This document shows positions 6,693-7,169 of a stretch of DNA of 7,169 nucleotides, piece after piece. The notes beneath the pieces are model-generated. The model was given only the letters and a program-made list of their open reading frames with translations. It did not search any database and had not been told where the DNA came from. Where the stretch lies: the NCBI GenBank assembly GCA_016234155.1, contig JACRGZ010000137.1, forward strand, positions 1 through 7,169, read 5' to 3'. Positions within the stretch are counted from its first letter, which is position 1. Each line of letters starts with the position of its first letter. A program made the position numbers and the translations under genes. Source of the DNA: Nitrospirota bacterium (GTDB lineage Bacteria; Nitrospirota; 9FT-COMBO-42-15; HDB-SIOI813).

Positions 6693-7169
6693 TCATTTAT
6701 CAACCCTTCCATCCTTTATCCTGAAAACTATCTCTGCCTTCCTTGCTATCTCGCTGTTATGAGTGACTATGATGATGGTCTTTCCTCTTTTGTGGAGTTT
6801 AAAAATCTGGCTTAAGACCTCTGTCTCTGATTCTGAATCCAGATTTCCGGTTGGCTCGTCCATCAATAACATCTCAGGGTCATTTGCCAACGCCCTCGCA
6901 ATGGCAACCCTCTGCTGCTGTCCCCCTGAAAGTTCAGAAGGCTTTGCATTGAATTTGTCTGAAAGACCTACCAATGACAAAAGTTCTTTTGCCTTTTCCT
7001 TCTGTGTCTTCTCAGGTATTTCTGAAAACATCATTGCAGTCTCCACATTCTCCTCTGCTGTGAGATTCTGGAGGAGGTTGAAAAACTGGAAGACAAAGCC
7101 GATCTTTCTTGCCCTCAAATCAGCAAGCCTGCTGTTGCCGAATCCTGTAATATCCAGTCCATCAATAAA
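6693..7169 (-). CDS. ABC transporter ATPase, LolD/MacB/FtsE type, 5' end beyond right edge
   Basis: Nucleotide-binding subunit that powers a transporter or mechanotransmission complex at the inner membrane. The visible 158 residues run unbroken from the window edge; about 60-70 N-terminal residues with the Walker A loop are outside. Seen, counting from the first visible residue: Q-loop IGFVFQFFNLL (23-33), ABC signature LSGGQQQR (80-87), Walker B LLMDEP (101-106), D-loop GNLD (108-111) and switch histidine VTH (135-137). The FVFQFFNLL and DEPTGNLD wording places it in the LolD/MacB/FtsE group. LolD would fit the lipoprotein-maturation neighbour lgt, but MacB-like exporters share these motifs and no permease gene is visible here, so the subtype stays open. 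The stop is 15 nt before lgt, indicating one operon. Confidence 0.95.
   Translation of the reverse strand, partial: FIDGLDITGFGNSRLADLRARKIGFVFQFFNLLQNLTAEENVETAMMFSEIPEKTQKEKAKELLSLVGLSDKFNAKPSELSGGQQQRVAIARALANDPEMLLMDEPTGNLDSESETEVLSQIFKLHKRGKTIIIVTHNSEIARKAEIVFRIKDGRVDK

Overview
The window is a stretch of Gram-negative chromosome in which every supportable gene reads on the minus strand, so genetic order runs from the right edge to the left. It looks like two consecutive transcription units. Base composition looks moderate (roughly mid-40s % GC by eye, not computed). An outer-membrane lipoprotein channel and a tripartite RND pump show an organism with two membranes. Protein style and a dispersed-looking inverted repeat would suit Nitrospirota or Thermodesulfobacteriota, but that placement is a low-confidence inference.

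Right part (7169 to 5656): the C-terminal two thirds of a LolD/MacB/FtsE-type ABC ATPase (cut by the window edge), then lgt (prolipoprotein diacylglyceryl transferase), then a 76-residue one-helix SHOCT-domain protein. Gaps of 15 and 14 nt and a near-ideal Shine-Dalgarno overlapping the lgt stop codon indicate one operon. Nothing resembling a strong intrinsic terminator follows it.

Middle (5655 to 5057): a textbook sigma70-type promoter (TTGACA, 17 nt, TATAAA) lies just after the SHOCT gene. Its predicted +1 falls on the A of the ATG of a 105-codon open frame encoding an unrecognised secreted peptide, so that gene would be leaderless. A 192-nt gap follows, containing a long imperfect inverted repeat.

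Left part (5056 to 1): a tightly packed tripartite efflux operon. It holds a TolC/CusC-type outer-membrane factor lipoprotein, a periplasmic adaptor (membrane fusion protein) and the first 838 codons of a CusA/CzcA-type RND permease that runs off the left edge. The first two overlap by 11 nt, and adaptor stop and permease start abut (TAG-ATG). Together they would form an inner membrane-periplasm-outer membrane pump. The Cu(I)/Ag(I)-binding methionines of CusA are not conserved in the permease by hand alignment, and the adaptor appears to lack recognisable lipoyl half-motifs, so a substrate cannot be named. Lgt next door makes the enzyme needed to lipidate the outer-membrane factor, a biochemical link between the two units. 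I found no tRNA, rRNA, CRISPR array, transposase or gene-free stretch longer than 300 bases, and no clear unprecedented system; the middle region is the least explained part.
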